Assembly (NCBI GenBank): GCA_910587105.1
Contig: CAJUMB010000022.1
Location: 1-48,291, forward strand
DNA length: 48,291 bases
Direction of reading: 5' to 3'
Source of the DNA: an uncultured Lachnospiraceae bacterium
Lineage (GTDB): Bacteria; Bacillota; Clostridia; Lachnospirales; Lachnospiraceae
Of the stretch, positions 1 to 7,616 are shown piece by piece. The notes beneath the pieces were generated by a model, which made no database searches, was not told where the DNA came from, and saw only the letters and a program-made list of their open reading frames with translations. The position numbers and the translations under genes are program-made. How positions within the stretch are numbered: position 1 is the first letter of the stretch; every line of letters starts with the position of its first letter.

Positions 1-136
1 GCGTGTCTTAAAAATGCTTTTTGTCAGATGTGCGTCACACTTGGTGGGAGATTTATGCCAAATGAAGGGCGCATAGCGGGCTATGCTTTCAGGCCGTGAT
101 CGTGATACCCATGAGCCAAATCATTTGGCAGACACG
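1..136 (+). repeat. Dispersed intergenic repeat with terminal inverted ends
   Basis: The segment opens with GCGTGTCTTAAAA and closes with AGACACG. CGTGTCT at 2-8 is the exact inverse of AGACACG at 130-136, so the ends form a short terminal inverted repeat. Inside is a perfect palindrome GCATAG-CGGG-CTATGC near 71-86. The opening matches the sequence at 48232-48291 and shorter fragments at several other intergenic sites in this window. The element may begin a few bases before the window. It has no coding capacity, which suggests a MITE-like or REP-like repeat (inference). Confidence 0.6.
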
Positions 137-167
137 TATACTCTTTAGAATAAGAGGGGAGGCAGAT

Positions 168-1421
168 ATGAAAACAGGGAAAAACAAATTTTTCATTCCA
201 TGCATTATATTCCTCATATGGTTTCTATGCAGCAGTGCGCAGCCAGCCTGGGCATCTTCCGGTCCGTTTCCCGTAACTACTGACCAGATCCCCGGCTGGC
301 CCCAGGCGCCGGAAATCGTAGAGACAACAGGGGTTCTCATGGAGGATTCCACCAACACCATTGTCTATGATAAGGGGATGCATGAGCGGATGTATCCGGC
401 CAGCACCACAAAAGTGCTGTCTGCCCTGGTGGCCATTGAAAACAGTGACCTGTCTGAGAACGTAGTATTTACGGAGACCGGCACTGCTGAGGTGACCTGG
501 GAGAGCGCGAATATCGGTATGCAGGTGGGAGAAGTCCTCACCATGGAGCAGTGTCTTTACGCCATGATGCTGGCCTCCGCCAATGAAGTCTCCACCCAGG
601 TGGCAGAACATGTGGGGGGCAGTGTGGAACAGTTTGTGGAGATGATGAATCAGAAAGCCCAGGAACTGGGATGCAGGGACAGCCATTTTGCCAATGCCAA
701 TGGATGGCATAATGAGGACCACTACACATCGGCATACGATATGGCACTGATTCTGCAGGCGGCCATTAAAAATGAGACGTTTCTGACTATCAGCGGTACC
801 CGTTCCTACACCATACCCCCCACCAATATGAACGGGGAACCCAGGAATCTTTCTAACCATCACGCCATGATTGTGAAAGGCCACTATTATTATAAAGGGG
901 TATTTGCCGGGAAGACAGGAAGCACCGACGAGGCTGGCAATACTCTCCTGACTGCCTGTAAGAAAAAGGGGGTAGTCTTAATCTGTATGGTTATGCAGTC
1001 TCAGGATGCGGCTGTGGTAGATGATACGGCAAAACTGTTTGATTATGGATATAAGAAATTCCGAAAACTGCAGATGACAGACCCGGAGCGGACCCGGGAA
1101 GGGGGATATGCCTATGTCCCCAAAGGAGTTTCGCCAGAGGACATTGTCAGTCAAGATACACCCCGGGATGACCTGGTATTCAGCCAGTATGAGTATCAGG
1201 ATATTCCTGTGGGAACGGCCCTTGCCGCCACGCCCACACCTGTCCCGGAGACTTCCATAGGGGAGGAAGTCTCTGGAGAACAGACTTCGGCGGGAACCGT
1301 TTCGACAGAGAAACAAAAAGGCGGGATCGTTATTTATGTAGTGATAGGAGTATTAACCCTTTTGATTCTTCTTGGGCTTTCCCTTATAGTAAAAATAATA
1401 TACAAGACCAAGAAACACTGA
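168..1421 (+). CDS. dacA: D-alanyl-D-alanine carboxypeptidase (PBP5/DacA family)
   Basis: Serine penicillin-binding protein of 417 residues that trims the terminal D-Ala from peptidoglycan pentapeptides outside the membrane. The three family motifs are present: S-T-T-K at residues 79-82, S-A-N at 137-139 and K-T-G at 249-251. An N-terminal signal segment (about residues 10-30, ending near AWAS) and a C-terminal hydrophobic helix before KTKKH suggest anchoring at the outer face of the membrane. The ATG at 168 follows AGGGGAGGC; the frame stays open back to 96, but that extension is read from the intergenic repeat and was rejected. The 3' end overlaps the convergent YfhO gene by 69 bp. The family call is firm; the exact paralog (dacA or dacF) is not. 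Confidence 0.93.
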   Translation: MKTGKNKFFIPCIIFLIWFLCSSAQPAWASSGPFPVTTDQIPGWPQAPEIVETTGVLMEDSTNTIVYDKGMHERMYPASTTKVLSALVAIENSDLSENVVFTETGTAEVTWESANIGMQVGEVLTMEQCLYAMMLASANEVSTQVAEHVGGSVEQFVEMMNQKAQELGCRDSHFANANGWHNEDHYTSAYDMALILQAAIKNETFLTISGTRSYTIPPTNMNGEPRNLSNHHAMIVKGHYYYKGVFAGKTGSTDEAGNTLLTACKKKGVVLICMVMQSQDAAVVDDTAKLFDYGYKKFRKLQMTDPERTREGGYAYVPKGVSPEDIVSQDTPRDDLVFSQYEYQDIPVGTALAATPTPVPETSIGEEVSGEQTSAGTVSTEKQKGGIVIYVVIGVLTLLILLGLSLIVKIIYKTKKH

Positions 1422-3743
1422 CCAGCATAAGATACTCACTGCCAGGCCCTGGAGGAATCCGGGAGCCTGGTATTTTAATTCCACCTGATGGGTCCCTTCT
1501 TTTACTGCTATTCCCTGGAATCCCAGATTGGCTTTGAGAATCTCCTGCTTTTCCCCGTCTACATAGATGCTCCAGCCTTTTTCAAAAGGAATGGCGAACA
1601 TTACATAGCCGTCCTGAGGGGCTTTTATGGTCCCTGTCAGATGATTATCTTTTTTGGGAGCCTCTATGGACACAGCTTTTGCGGAGGCGTTTCCTGTTCC
1701 ATGTGTCAGGGCGTCCTCTGGCAGTCCTTCCAGAACCACATGTTCCATTATGTAGTCCTGAGCCGTCTGCCGTCCGTTTTCCTCAAGATACTGGTCAAAC
1801 TCCTGGCGGGAAGCGGCGTCAGCATAAAAACGTCCCAGGGAAGTGTCATTTCTGTTTTCGTATATCTGGATTTTCCCAAATTCTTTCACCAGGCGGTAAT
1901 CCTTTTTGTCAAAGGGATCGTTCTCTTCGCCGCCTCGGGACAGGAGATAACGGATTCCGCACAAATCGGCAAATTCGTGTTCCTGCTTAATCATGCGGAA
2001 CCGGTAATGATTCTTATCACCGGACCAGAAATCCGGGTACAGATTGGCGGTAAAATCCAGAATATATCGGTTTATGGTGGAATTGTAGGTGCTCACCCCG
2101 CGGTATCCCTGAGCCAGAGAGTCCATGCAGATAGAACCCACATCGAAATCCTTTTCCACCCGGTAGAACTGAGAATCCTTTTCTTCTAACCAGGCCAGGG
2201 CGTTCTGTACATCCTGGTCGTACAGATCCCCCCAGTACTGGGCGTTATCTTTCCGCAGGGTCAGCCGTTCCAGAGTGGAAGTATACCCTTCGGACACCAT
2301 GTTTGCTATCACCAGGCAGAAAAGGACTGCACACAGGCCGGTCTGCCGGCTCCTTTTCCTGCATCTTCCCAGGCAGACCAGAACGATAACCATCAACATA
2401 CCTGTGATTGTTAAAATCAACAGGTTCTGTTTGTGGGACAGAAACACCACAGAAGGGTATTTTCGGATACATACAAATATAATCAGCAGGAATGCCCCGG
2501 CAGACCCCAGACGGCTGTACAGCTGTTTCTGTATCAAAGTATTCAGCATCTGGGCCATGATCAGACAGAAAAAGGGCATCATCAAAAATGTATGGCGGTT
2601 GATGGTGGAGGCGAAGCCGTTCATCACCAGGCCGGTAAATGGCAGGGCCGTGCAGAATACAAGAAGCCCCAGCAGTCCGAAACGGAGGCCCTTTTGTTTC
2701 TTGGACAGAGGCATCCTGGGCAGACAGCATACATACTGGCATCCCAATACCAGAAACAATGTGGAGCAGAACAGATTCGGGTCTTCATAATAATTGGTGG
2801 AGCCTGTATAAAAAATATTGTTTTCCGTTACCTGGGTCAGTCCCTCCATATAACTGGAGAAAAACTTATAAAATAAAACTTTGTAATGATGGGGCGAATA
2901 GGGCAATAAGCTGTGTCCCAGCCGGTAGAGCAGGCTTCTCTGGCTCTCCATTCTGCCGGAGATGCCGAAAATGGTAAAAGCAGTGGGGAACATGGTCACA
3001 GCCCCCATACCGATGCCCAGCAGCATGGAGCCATAGAGAAGCCCCAGCATTCGCCATTTCCCACACACCAGCTGCTCCTGCATGCCGAACAGCCGTACCA
3101 GAATATAAAAACCCAGACACACAAACATCATATACCCCAGGTAAGTGCTGTACACGGTTACCAGCCACACGGCCAGCACCATAGGTGCATGGAAGCGCTG
3201 CCGGCGCAGACACCGTTCCACAGCCCAGAGAAGCAGGGGCAGATAGACCACAGCCATACCGAATTGGTAGTGCTGTCCCCACACCATTAGAAAACCGTTG
3301 AGTCCATATATATAGGAAATAATACATTTTGTTTTTCCTGAAAAGGAAAAACAGGACAGATAATGGTAAAAGACAATTCCCGCCAGCACAATACGTATTA
3401 CCTGCATATACACCAGATACCAGGCAATATGTTCTGGGCCGAAGACGGCACCCAGGGCATAAATAATCATCAGGGTGGGGTCAAACATATTCAGGTTGAA
3501 CATATTAGTTCCGAAACCGTTATTAAAATCCCAGAAAGTAAAAGTGCCTTCCCGGATATGATTGACAATGGTGTGGTAATGCTGCAGGTACTGCTGAACC
3601 GTATCGGAACCGATATCAAGTCCCACAAATACCCAGAGTTCATCGCCGAAAATATAACAGCGGTAAATAAACAGAGCGCTTGCAAGAAGTAAAATGCCTG
3701 TCAGGAAAGGCGCCCGTCTTTTTTCAATTAAAATTTCTTTCAT
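1353..3743 (-). CDS. yfhO: YfhO family polytopic membrane protein
   Basis: Large integral membrane protein of 796 residues. The N-terminal half has about ten or more hydrophobic helices. An extracytoplasmic domain follows from about residue 500, and a final helix lies just before the basic tail YYKGKPKKNQKG. The layout and the C-terminal segment around FAIPFEKGWSIYVDG are typical of YfhO/PF09586 proteins. These are GT-C-like membrane proteins linked in Firmicutes to glycosylation of lipoteichoic acid or other surface polymers, so the role here is inferred from family. Start at 3743 is supported by AAGGAGGA 12 nt upstream on the minus strand. The last 69 bp are antisense to dacA, and both strands encode a C-terminal membrane helix there. 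Confidence 0.88.
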   Translation of the reverse strand: MKEILIEKRRAPFLTGILLLASALFIYRCYIFGDELWVFVGLDIGSDTVQQYLQHYHTIVNHIREGTFTFWDFNNGFGTNMFNLNMFDPTLMIIYALGAVFGPEHIAWYLVYMQVIRIVLAGIVFYHYLSCFSFSGKTKCIISYIYGLNGFLMVWGQHYQFGMAVVYLPLLLWAVERCLRRQRFHAPMVLAVWLVTVYSTYLGYMMFVCLGFYILVRLFGMQEQLVCGKWRMLGLLYGSMLLGIGMGAVTMFPTAFTIFGISGRMESQRSLLYRLGHSLLPYSPHHYKVLFYKFFSSYMEGLTQVTENNIFYTGSTNYYEDPNLFCSTLFLVLGCQYVCCLPRMPLSKKQKGLRFGLLGLLVFCTALPFTGLVMNGFASTINRHTFLMMPFFCLIMAQMLNTLIQKQLYSRLGSAGAFLLIIFVCIRKYPSVVFLSHKQNLLILTITGMLMVIVLVCLGRCRKRSRQTGLCAVLFCLVIANMVSEGYTSTLERLTLRKDNAQYWGDLYDQDVQNALAWLEEKDSQFYRVEKDFDVGSICMDSLAQGYRGVSTYNSTINRYILDFTANLYPDFWSGDKNHYRFRMIKQEHEFADLCGIRYLLSRGGEENDPFDKKDYRLVKEFGKIQIYENRNDTSLGRFYADAASRQEFDQYLEENGRQTAQDYIMEHVVLEGLPEDALTHGTGNASAKAVSIEAPKKDNHLTGTIKAPQDGYVMFAIPFEKGWSIYVDGEKQEILKANLGFQGIAVKEGTHQVELKYQAPGFLQGLAVSILCWSVFLGLVYYFYYKGKPKKNQKG
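1442..1476 (+). terminator. Probable dacA terminator inside the yfhO 3' end
   Basis: CCAGGC at 1442-1447 pairs with GCCTGG at 1465-1470, with additional CC/GG pairing inside, and TATTTTAATT follows. It lies just past the dacA stop codon but within the yfhO coding sequence, antisense to it. The loop is long and the T-tract interrupted, so strength is uncertain. Confidence 0.5.
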
Positions 3744-3879
3744 AAGAATAAGTCTCCTCCTTATGGATTTTTGCCCGTAACTGTGAAGGCAGCGGGCAGT
3801 TACGATTAATCATACCATAAAAGCAGGGGTTATACGAGAGACGCTGCAGGATTTTTCCAGTGTTTTTCAACGGTATATA

Positions 3880-3908
3880 TTGACAATCGCAGTTTTTCGG
3901 GCTATAAT
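3880..3908 (+). promoter_or_regulatory. Sigma-A type promoter for the wall-binding NlpC/P60 gene
   Basis: TTGACA at 3880-3885 and TATAAT at 3903-3908 are both perfect consensus boxes with a 17-bp spacer. The predicted start is near 3915, about 100 nt before the gene. The rest of 3744-3997 is A+T-rich with no other clear feature apart from the yfhO ribosome binding site. Confidence 0.85.
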
Positions 3909-4015
3909 TTGAAAAAGAAATATATTCGTAATAAAGTATTAATGAATTTCAACTGATTCGGAGATAAAATTAATATGTAGTAATAATTTAGAAAAGGATG
4001 GGCATAGAGCGGGTT

Positions 4016-5677
4016 ATGGAGAAAAAAAATGTTGGATGGAAGATATGGGGGATTCTGGCGGCTGCACTATTGATGATGGGAGGTGCCATGCTGAATACCA
4101 CAGCGCTGGATGTCCATGCCGCTGTAAAAAATGGATGGGTGGTTAAAGATGGCAGCAGATACTATTACCGAAATGGTACAAAAGTCGCAGGGGAATGGAT
4201 TTTAGATCAAAATAAGTGGTATTATCTGAAGCCGGAAACCGGAGTGATGGCTGCAAAGGAGTTTATCACAGCTGAAGACGGGAAAAAATACTTTGTAACA
4301 CAGAAAGGTGTGAGAGTTACCGGCTGGAAGACCATTAAAAAGAAAAAGTATTTTTTCAGGAAAAAGGCTCCTGTGGGAGCTATGCATTTCGGGTGGGTGA
4401 CAGAGAAAACCAACGGGGTAAAGAAAAAATATTACCTGGACAAAAATACAGGTGTGATGTATGCGGACACAATGCTGAAAGTAAGTAAGAAAAACTATTA
4501 TGCCACAGAAGACGGCAGTATGAAAACAGGCTGGAAAACCATCAGCAGTAAAAGATACTATTTCACTCTGACAGGCACTTATACAGGCTGGAAAGAGATT
4601 AAGAGCAAGTGGTATTATTTTATGGATGAGGGCTATGCCAAGACCGGGTGGCTTACATACAATGGCAGCAAATATTATCTGTCTAAGACAAAGGGCAGTA
4701 AAGGCGTCATGCTGACAGGGATTCAGACCATCAGCGGGAAGACATATTATTTTAATGATTCTGGAGTGATGGAGTATGAGATGGATGGAACCAGCAGCAG
4801 TGGCGCCGTCCAAAAACCAGGGGAGGCTCATACCCTCAAAAACTATCTCCTGGGAGCTCTTCAGCCAGTAGGCTCCACTCTTTATGTATGGGGAGGCGGA
4901 TGGGCACAGCCTACGGCTACTTATATAGGAGTTTATCCGGAATGGATCAGCTGGTTCAATTCCCATAGCGGCTCTTATGATTTTAACAATTATTCAGACT
5001 TATCAGCAGCTACCCGTGCCAAAGGGCTGGATTGTTCTGGATTCGTAGGCTGGACTACTTATCAGATTATGCAGACAAAAAGCGGTGTGGGAAGCGGATA
5101 TGTGGCGGAAGCATCTACAATTGCCAGTGTATATGCAGGCAAAGGTTATGGGAATCTGCGTACACAGAGCAAGTTGAGCAAAAATAATTATCTGGGCCAG
5201 TTTAAAGCCGGTGATGTAGGCAGTATGGCGGGGCATACGTTTATTGTTCTGGGACAGTGTTCAGACGGCAGTCTGGTGATTGTGCATTCTACGCCGCCAT
5301 GTGTGCAGATCAATGGAACAAGTACACCGTCAGGCGCTTATGACAGTGAAGCAATCACTTTGGCGAAACAGTATATGCAGCAGCATTATCCGGCTTTGGT
5401 GAAAAAGTTTGGTTTAGGGTGCAGTGTAGGGACGTCTTATATTAGAGCGAGCAATATGCTCAGATGGAATACAAAGACCCTGTCAGATCCGGACGGATAC
5501 AAGAGCAAATCGGCAGGTCAGATTTTATCAGATTTATTCAGTACTGGAACAACAACGCCCCCAGAGCCAACAGAACCAGAACCAACAGAACCAGAACCAT
5601 CAGAACCAGAACCATCAGAACCGGATCAAACAGAACCAGATCAAACAGAGCCAGGTACAGAAGATCCGGAAGATTAA
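4016..5677 (+). CDS. Secreted cell-wall-binding-repeat protein with NlpC/P60 domain
   Basis: Exported peptidoglycan hydrolase or amidase-like protein. A signal peptide occupies about residues 1-36 (MEKKN, then a hydrophobic core ending at VHAA). About ten cell-wall-binding repeats (W/G-x-x-YYF units such as GWKTISSKRYYF) run to about residue 250. They resemble choline-binding repeats (CW_binding_1). An NlpC/P60-like domain follows with the catalytic Cys in LDCSGFVGW (about C340) and His in GHTFIVLG (about H407). The tail is a Pro/Glu/Thr/Ser repeat (EPTEPEPSEPD) of about 35 residues that may span the wall. Start choice is uncertain: ATG 4016 gives a normal signal peptide, while ATG 3998 has AAAAGG directly adjacent and adds six residues. 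A consensus promoter lies upstream and a hairpin terminator downstream. Confidence 0.88.
   Translation: MEKKNVGWKIWGILAAALLMMGGAMLNTTALDVHAAVKNGWVVKDGSRYYYRNGTKVAGEWILDQNKWYYLKPETGVMAAKEFITAEDGKKYFVTQKGVRVTGWKTIKKKKYFFRKKAPVGAMHFGWVTEKTNGVKKKYYLDKNTGVMYADTMLKVSKKNYYATEDGSMKTGWKTISSKRYYFTLTGTYTGWKEIKSKWYYFMDEGYAKTGWLTYNGSKYYLSKTKGSKGVMLTGIQTISGKTYYFNDSGVMEYEMDGTSSSGAVQKPGEAHTLKNYLLGALQPVGSTLYVWGGGWAQPTATYIGVYPEWISWFNSHSGSYDFNNYSDLSAATRAKGLDCSGFVGWTTYQIMQTKSGVGSGYVAEASTIASVYAGKGYGNLRTQSKLSKNNYLGQFKAGDVGSMAGHTFIVLGQCSDGSLVIVHSTPPCVQINGTSTPSGAYDSEAITLAKQYMQQHYPALVKKFGLGCSVGTSYIRASNMLRWNTKTLSDPDGYKSKSAGQILSDLFSTGTTTPPEPTEPEPTEPEPSEPEPSEPDQTEPDQTEPGTEDPED
5570..5655 (+). repeat. In-frame tandem repeat encoding the EPTEPEPS tail
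   Basis: Short tandem units of the type CAGAACCAACAGAACCAGA recur in frame and encode alternating Glu-Pro-Thr/Ser residues at the C-terminus of the wall-binding hydrolase. Copy number could vary without a frameshift when the change is a multiple of three. Confidence 0.7.
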
Positions 5678-5714
5678 AAAACAGATAAATATTTGAAATC
5701 ATATACTGAACGTA

Positions 5715-5750
5715 AAAAGGAGATACCCAAAAAGCTGGATATCTCCTTTT
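5715..5750 (+). terminator. Rho-independent terminator after the wall-binding hydrolase
   Basis: AAAAGGAGATA at 5715-5725 pairs perfectly with TATCTCCTTTT at 5740-5750 around a 14-nt loop. The right arm itself ends in TTTT. It lies 37 bp after the stop codon. Confidence 0.7.
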
Positions 5751-5751
5751 G

Positions 5752-5812
5752 TCTGGGACTGTGGCAGAAAGCAGTTTTAGAGTTTTCAGACACACTCGAA
5801 AACGCGCTCAAG
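5752..5812 (-). repeat. Degenerate copy of the GAGCGTGTCT repeat
   Basis: Read on the minus strand, the segment gives GAGTGTGTCTGAAAA, then GCTTTCTGCCACAG, which resembles the opening of the repeat at 1-60 (GCGTGTCTTAAAA, then GCTTTTTGTCAGATG). It fills most of the gene-free stretch between the terminator at 5750 and the promoter at 5885. No coding potential was seen in this 5678-5999 interval. Confidence 0.4.
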
Positions 5813-5884
5813 GGAATTTTGCATATCTCTGAATGAAACATTACGGAAATATTACAAAAATATTGAGTTTTTATCATTTTACTC

Positions 5885-5913
5885 TTGAATTGCGGAAAGA
5901 ACTGTGTTATGAT
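5885..5913 (+). promoter_or_regulatory. Sigma-A type promoter for the PcsB-like hydrolase
   Basis: TTGAAT at 5885-5890 and TATGAT at 5908-5913 are separated by 17 bp. The predicted start near 5920 leaves a leader of about 80 nt before the ATG at 6000. Confidence 0.75.
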
Positions 5914-5999
5914 CTATCAAGAGTTAAATAAGGGAGTATGGTACTGATTGTCATAAAGCCGTACGAAAGGGAATAGAAAGAAACGAAGGGTGAAGTATC

Positions 6000-7481
6000 A
6001 TGAAGAAAAGATTGATATGTTATATGTTAGCACTTGTTGTTACTTTTTCTCAGGTAGTCAGTGTGGGAGCAACCAGAGAAGACCAGCTGCGTATTGAGCA
6101 GGAGGCCACTAACAACAGTCTGAATGAAGCCTATGCAGCAATTAACAGCTTGGAAGCCCAGAAGGAGGCTTTGAGCGCGGAGATTAATGAACTGGACCAG
6201 GAACTTGTAAATGTGATGGTCACAGTCAATGTACTGAAGCAGGACATTGACAAGAAAGAGAAAGCCATCAAAGATACAAAGGAAGACCTGAAAAAAGCCA
6301 GGAAGGATAAGAACAAGCAGTATACATCCATGAAGAAAAGAATCCAGTACCTGTATGAAAAAGGCGGGGATTCGGCATGGTTCCAGATGCTGCTGGAGTC
6401 CAAGAACCTTTCTGACATGTTAAATAAAGCAGAGTATACCCAGAAGATGTATGATTATGACCGCAAGAACCTGAAAAAATTTGAGGATACGGTCAAAGAT
6501 GTGAAAAAGCTGGGAGTACAGCTGGAAGCTGAGAAAGCTGAGCTGGTAGACATGGAAAAGGAAAAAGAAGCCCAGCAGGCATCCCTGGAAACTCAGCTGT
6601 CAGAAAAACGGGCGGCTTCTGAGGATTACGAGGCACAAATCGCCACGGCACAGTCCCAGGCTGAAGAATATGCATATCTGCTGCAGCAGCAGACAGAGGA
6701 GATTGCCCGTCTGGAAGCAGAGCGCTTGGCGGCAGAAGAAGCGGCGAGAAAAGCTGCAGAGGAAGAAGCCAGGAGACAGGCTGAGGCAGAAGAGGCAGCG
6801 AGAAGGGCTGAGGAAGCCAGACTTGCACAGGAAGCAGAAGAAGCGGCTCAGCGTGCGGCGGCAGCTCAGAGTGCGCAGGAAGATACAGCCGATGACACCA
6901 GCGATGAGGATCTGGAAGGATTCGGCGGTGAAGATACCACAGAGGATGTGGCAGGATATGAGGAAGAAGTGCCTGCAGACGACACATCTGCCGGTCTGGG
7001 TACAGATACAGGAGATACTGGATATACAGGGGATAGTGGCACACAGCAGACGGACGAATACGGCAATGTGATTGATGGGTCCACTGGCACAGGAAGCAGT
7101 ACAGCCCCAGTTGTATCCGGCGGAGGAGCAGGCCAGGATGTGGTCAATTACGCACTGCAGTTTGTGGGAAATCCCTATGTATGGGGCGGGACAGACCCGG
7201 TTAATGGAGCAGACTGTTCCGGATTTGTACAGAGTGTGTATGCTCACTTCGGAGTAGCTTTGAATCGTACCTCTGAAGCTCAGCAGGCCAATGGTTACAG
7301 TGTTCCTTATTCTCAGGCACAGCCGGGAGATTTGATCTGTTATGGAAGCCATATCGCTATTTATATGGGAAATGGACAGATTGTACATGCGTCCAACAGT
7401 GCTCCCTATCCGGCGGGAGGCATTAAGGTAAGTGACAATGCGGCTTATCGGACAATTTTAGATGTAAGAAGGGTAATTTAG
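6000..7481 (+). CDS. Secreted coiled-coil NlpC/P60 peptidoglycan endopeptidase (PcsB/CwlO-like)
   Basis: Exported murein hydrolase of 493 residues. Signal peptide at residues 1-24 (MKKRLICYML... VSVGA), then a long charged coiled coil at about 27-290 rich in Lys/Glu/Ala, including an Ala/Glu/Arg-rich stretch at 235-290. An acidic Asp/Thr/Gly linker follows at about 295-370. The C-terminal NlpC/P60 domain runs from about 378 to 493, with the catalytic Cys in ADCSGFVQ (about C406) and His in GSHIAIY (about H451). This is the order of CwlO- and PcsB-type enzymes, which cleave peptide stems and are usually held inactive by the coiled coil until activated by FtsEX (family knowledge). ATG 6000 follows GAAGGGTGA. 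The gene has its own promoter and terminator, so it is monocistronic. Confidence 0.9.
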   Translation: MKKRLICYMLALVVTFSQVVSVGATREDQLRIEQEATNNSLNEAYAAINSLEAQKEALSAEINELDQELVNVMVTVNVLKQDIDKKEKAIKDTKEDLKKARKDKNKQYTSMKKRIQYLYEKGGDSAWFQMLLESKNLSDMLNKAEYTQKMYDYDRKNLKKFEDTVKDVKKLGVQLEAEKAELVDMEKEKEAQQASLETQLSEKRAASEDYEAQIATAQSQAEEYAYLLQQQTEEIARLEAERLAAEEAARKAAEEEARRQAEAEEAARRAEEARLAQEAEEAAQRAAAAQSAQEDTADDTSDEDLEGFGGEDTTEDVAGYEEEVPADDTSAGLGTDTGDTGYTGDSGTQQTDEYGNVIDGSTGTGSSTAPVVSGGGAGQDVVNYALQFVGNPYVWGGTDPVNGADCSGFVQSVYAHFGVALNRTSEAQQANGYSVPYSQAQPGDLICYGSHIAIYMGNGQIVHASNSAPYPAGGIKVSDNAAYRTILDVRRVI

Positions 7482-7487
7482 ATAGTC

Positions 7488-7526
7488 AGGCTGTTCTGAT
7501 AGCGGATGCTTTCAGGACAGCCTTTT
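7488..7526 (+). terminator. Rho-independent terminator after the PcsB-like gene
   Basis: AGGCTGTTCTGA at 7488-7499 pairs with TCAGGACAGCCT at 7512-7523 with a single G-T pair, around a 12-nt loop, and is followed by TTT. It begins 6 bp after the stop codon. Confidence 0.85.
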
Positions 7527-7535
7527 GGGGGCTTA

Positions 7536-7546
7536 GAGCGTGTTTG
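7536..7546 (+). repeat. Fragment of the GAGCGTGT repeat
   Basis: GAGCGTGTTTG matches the opening of the dispersed repeat seen at both window ends. Only the first bases are preserved before the sequence diverges into the leader of the MATE gene. Confidence 0.4.
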
Positions 7547-7616
7547 GCAATTGTTTGTTTATACATATGAGAGAAAGGAAAAGGAGCTGTCTTGAAGGCT
7601 CTGGGGAGTTTACGTG

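Noticed and set aside
96..167. 24-residue N-terminal extension of the carboxypeptidase
   Set aside because: The extension is translated from the dispersed repeat and lacks a ribosome binding site; ATG 168 has one and gives a normal signal peptide.
225..884. 219-codon minus-strand open frame
   Set aside because: It lies entirely antisense to dacA, whose catalytic motifs are clear, and has no ribosome binding site.
1488..2189. 233-codon plus-strand open frame
   Set aside because: It is antisense to the yfhO coding region and shows no family features.
6600..7388. 262-codon minus-strand open frame rich in Cys and Ser
   Set aside because: It is a shadow of the Ala/Glu/Lys-rich coiled coil and NlpC/P60 domain of the PcsB-like gene.
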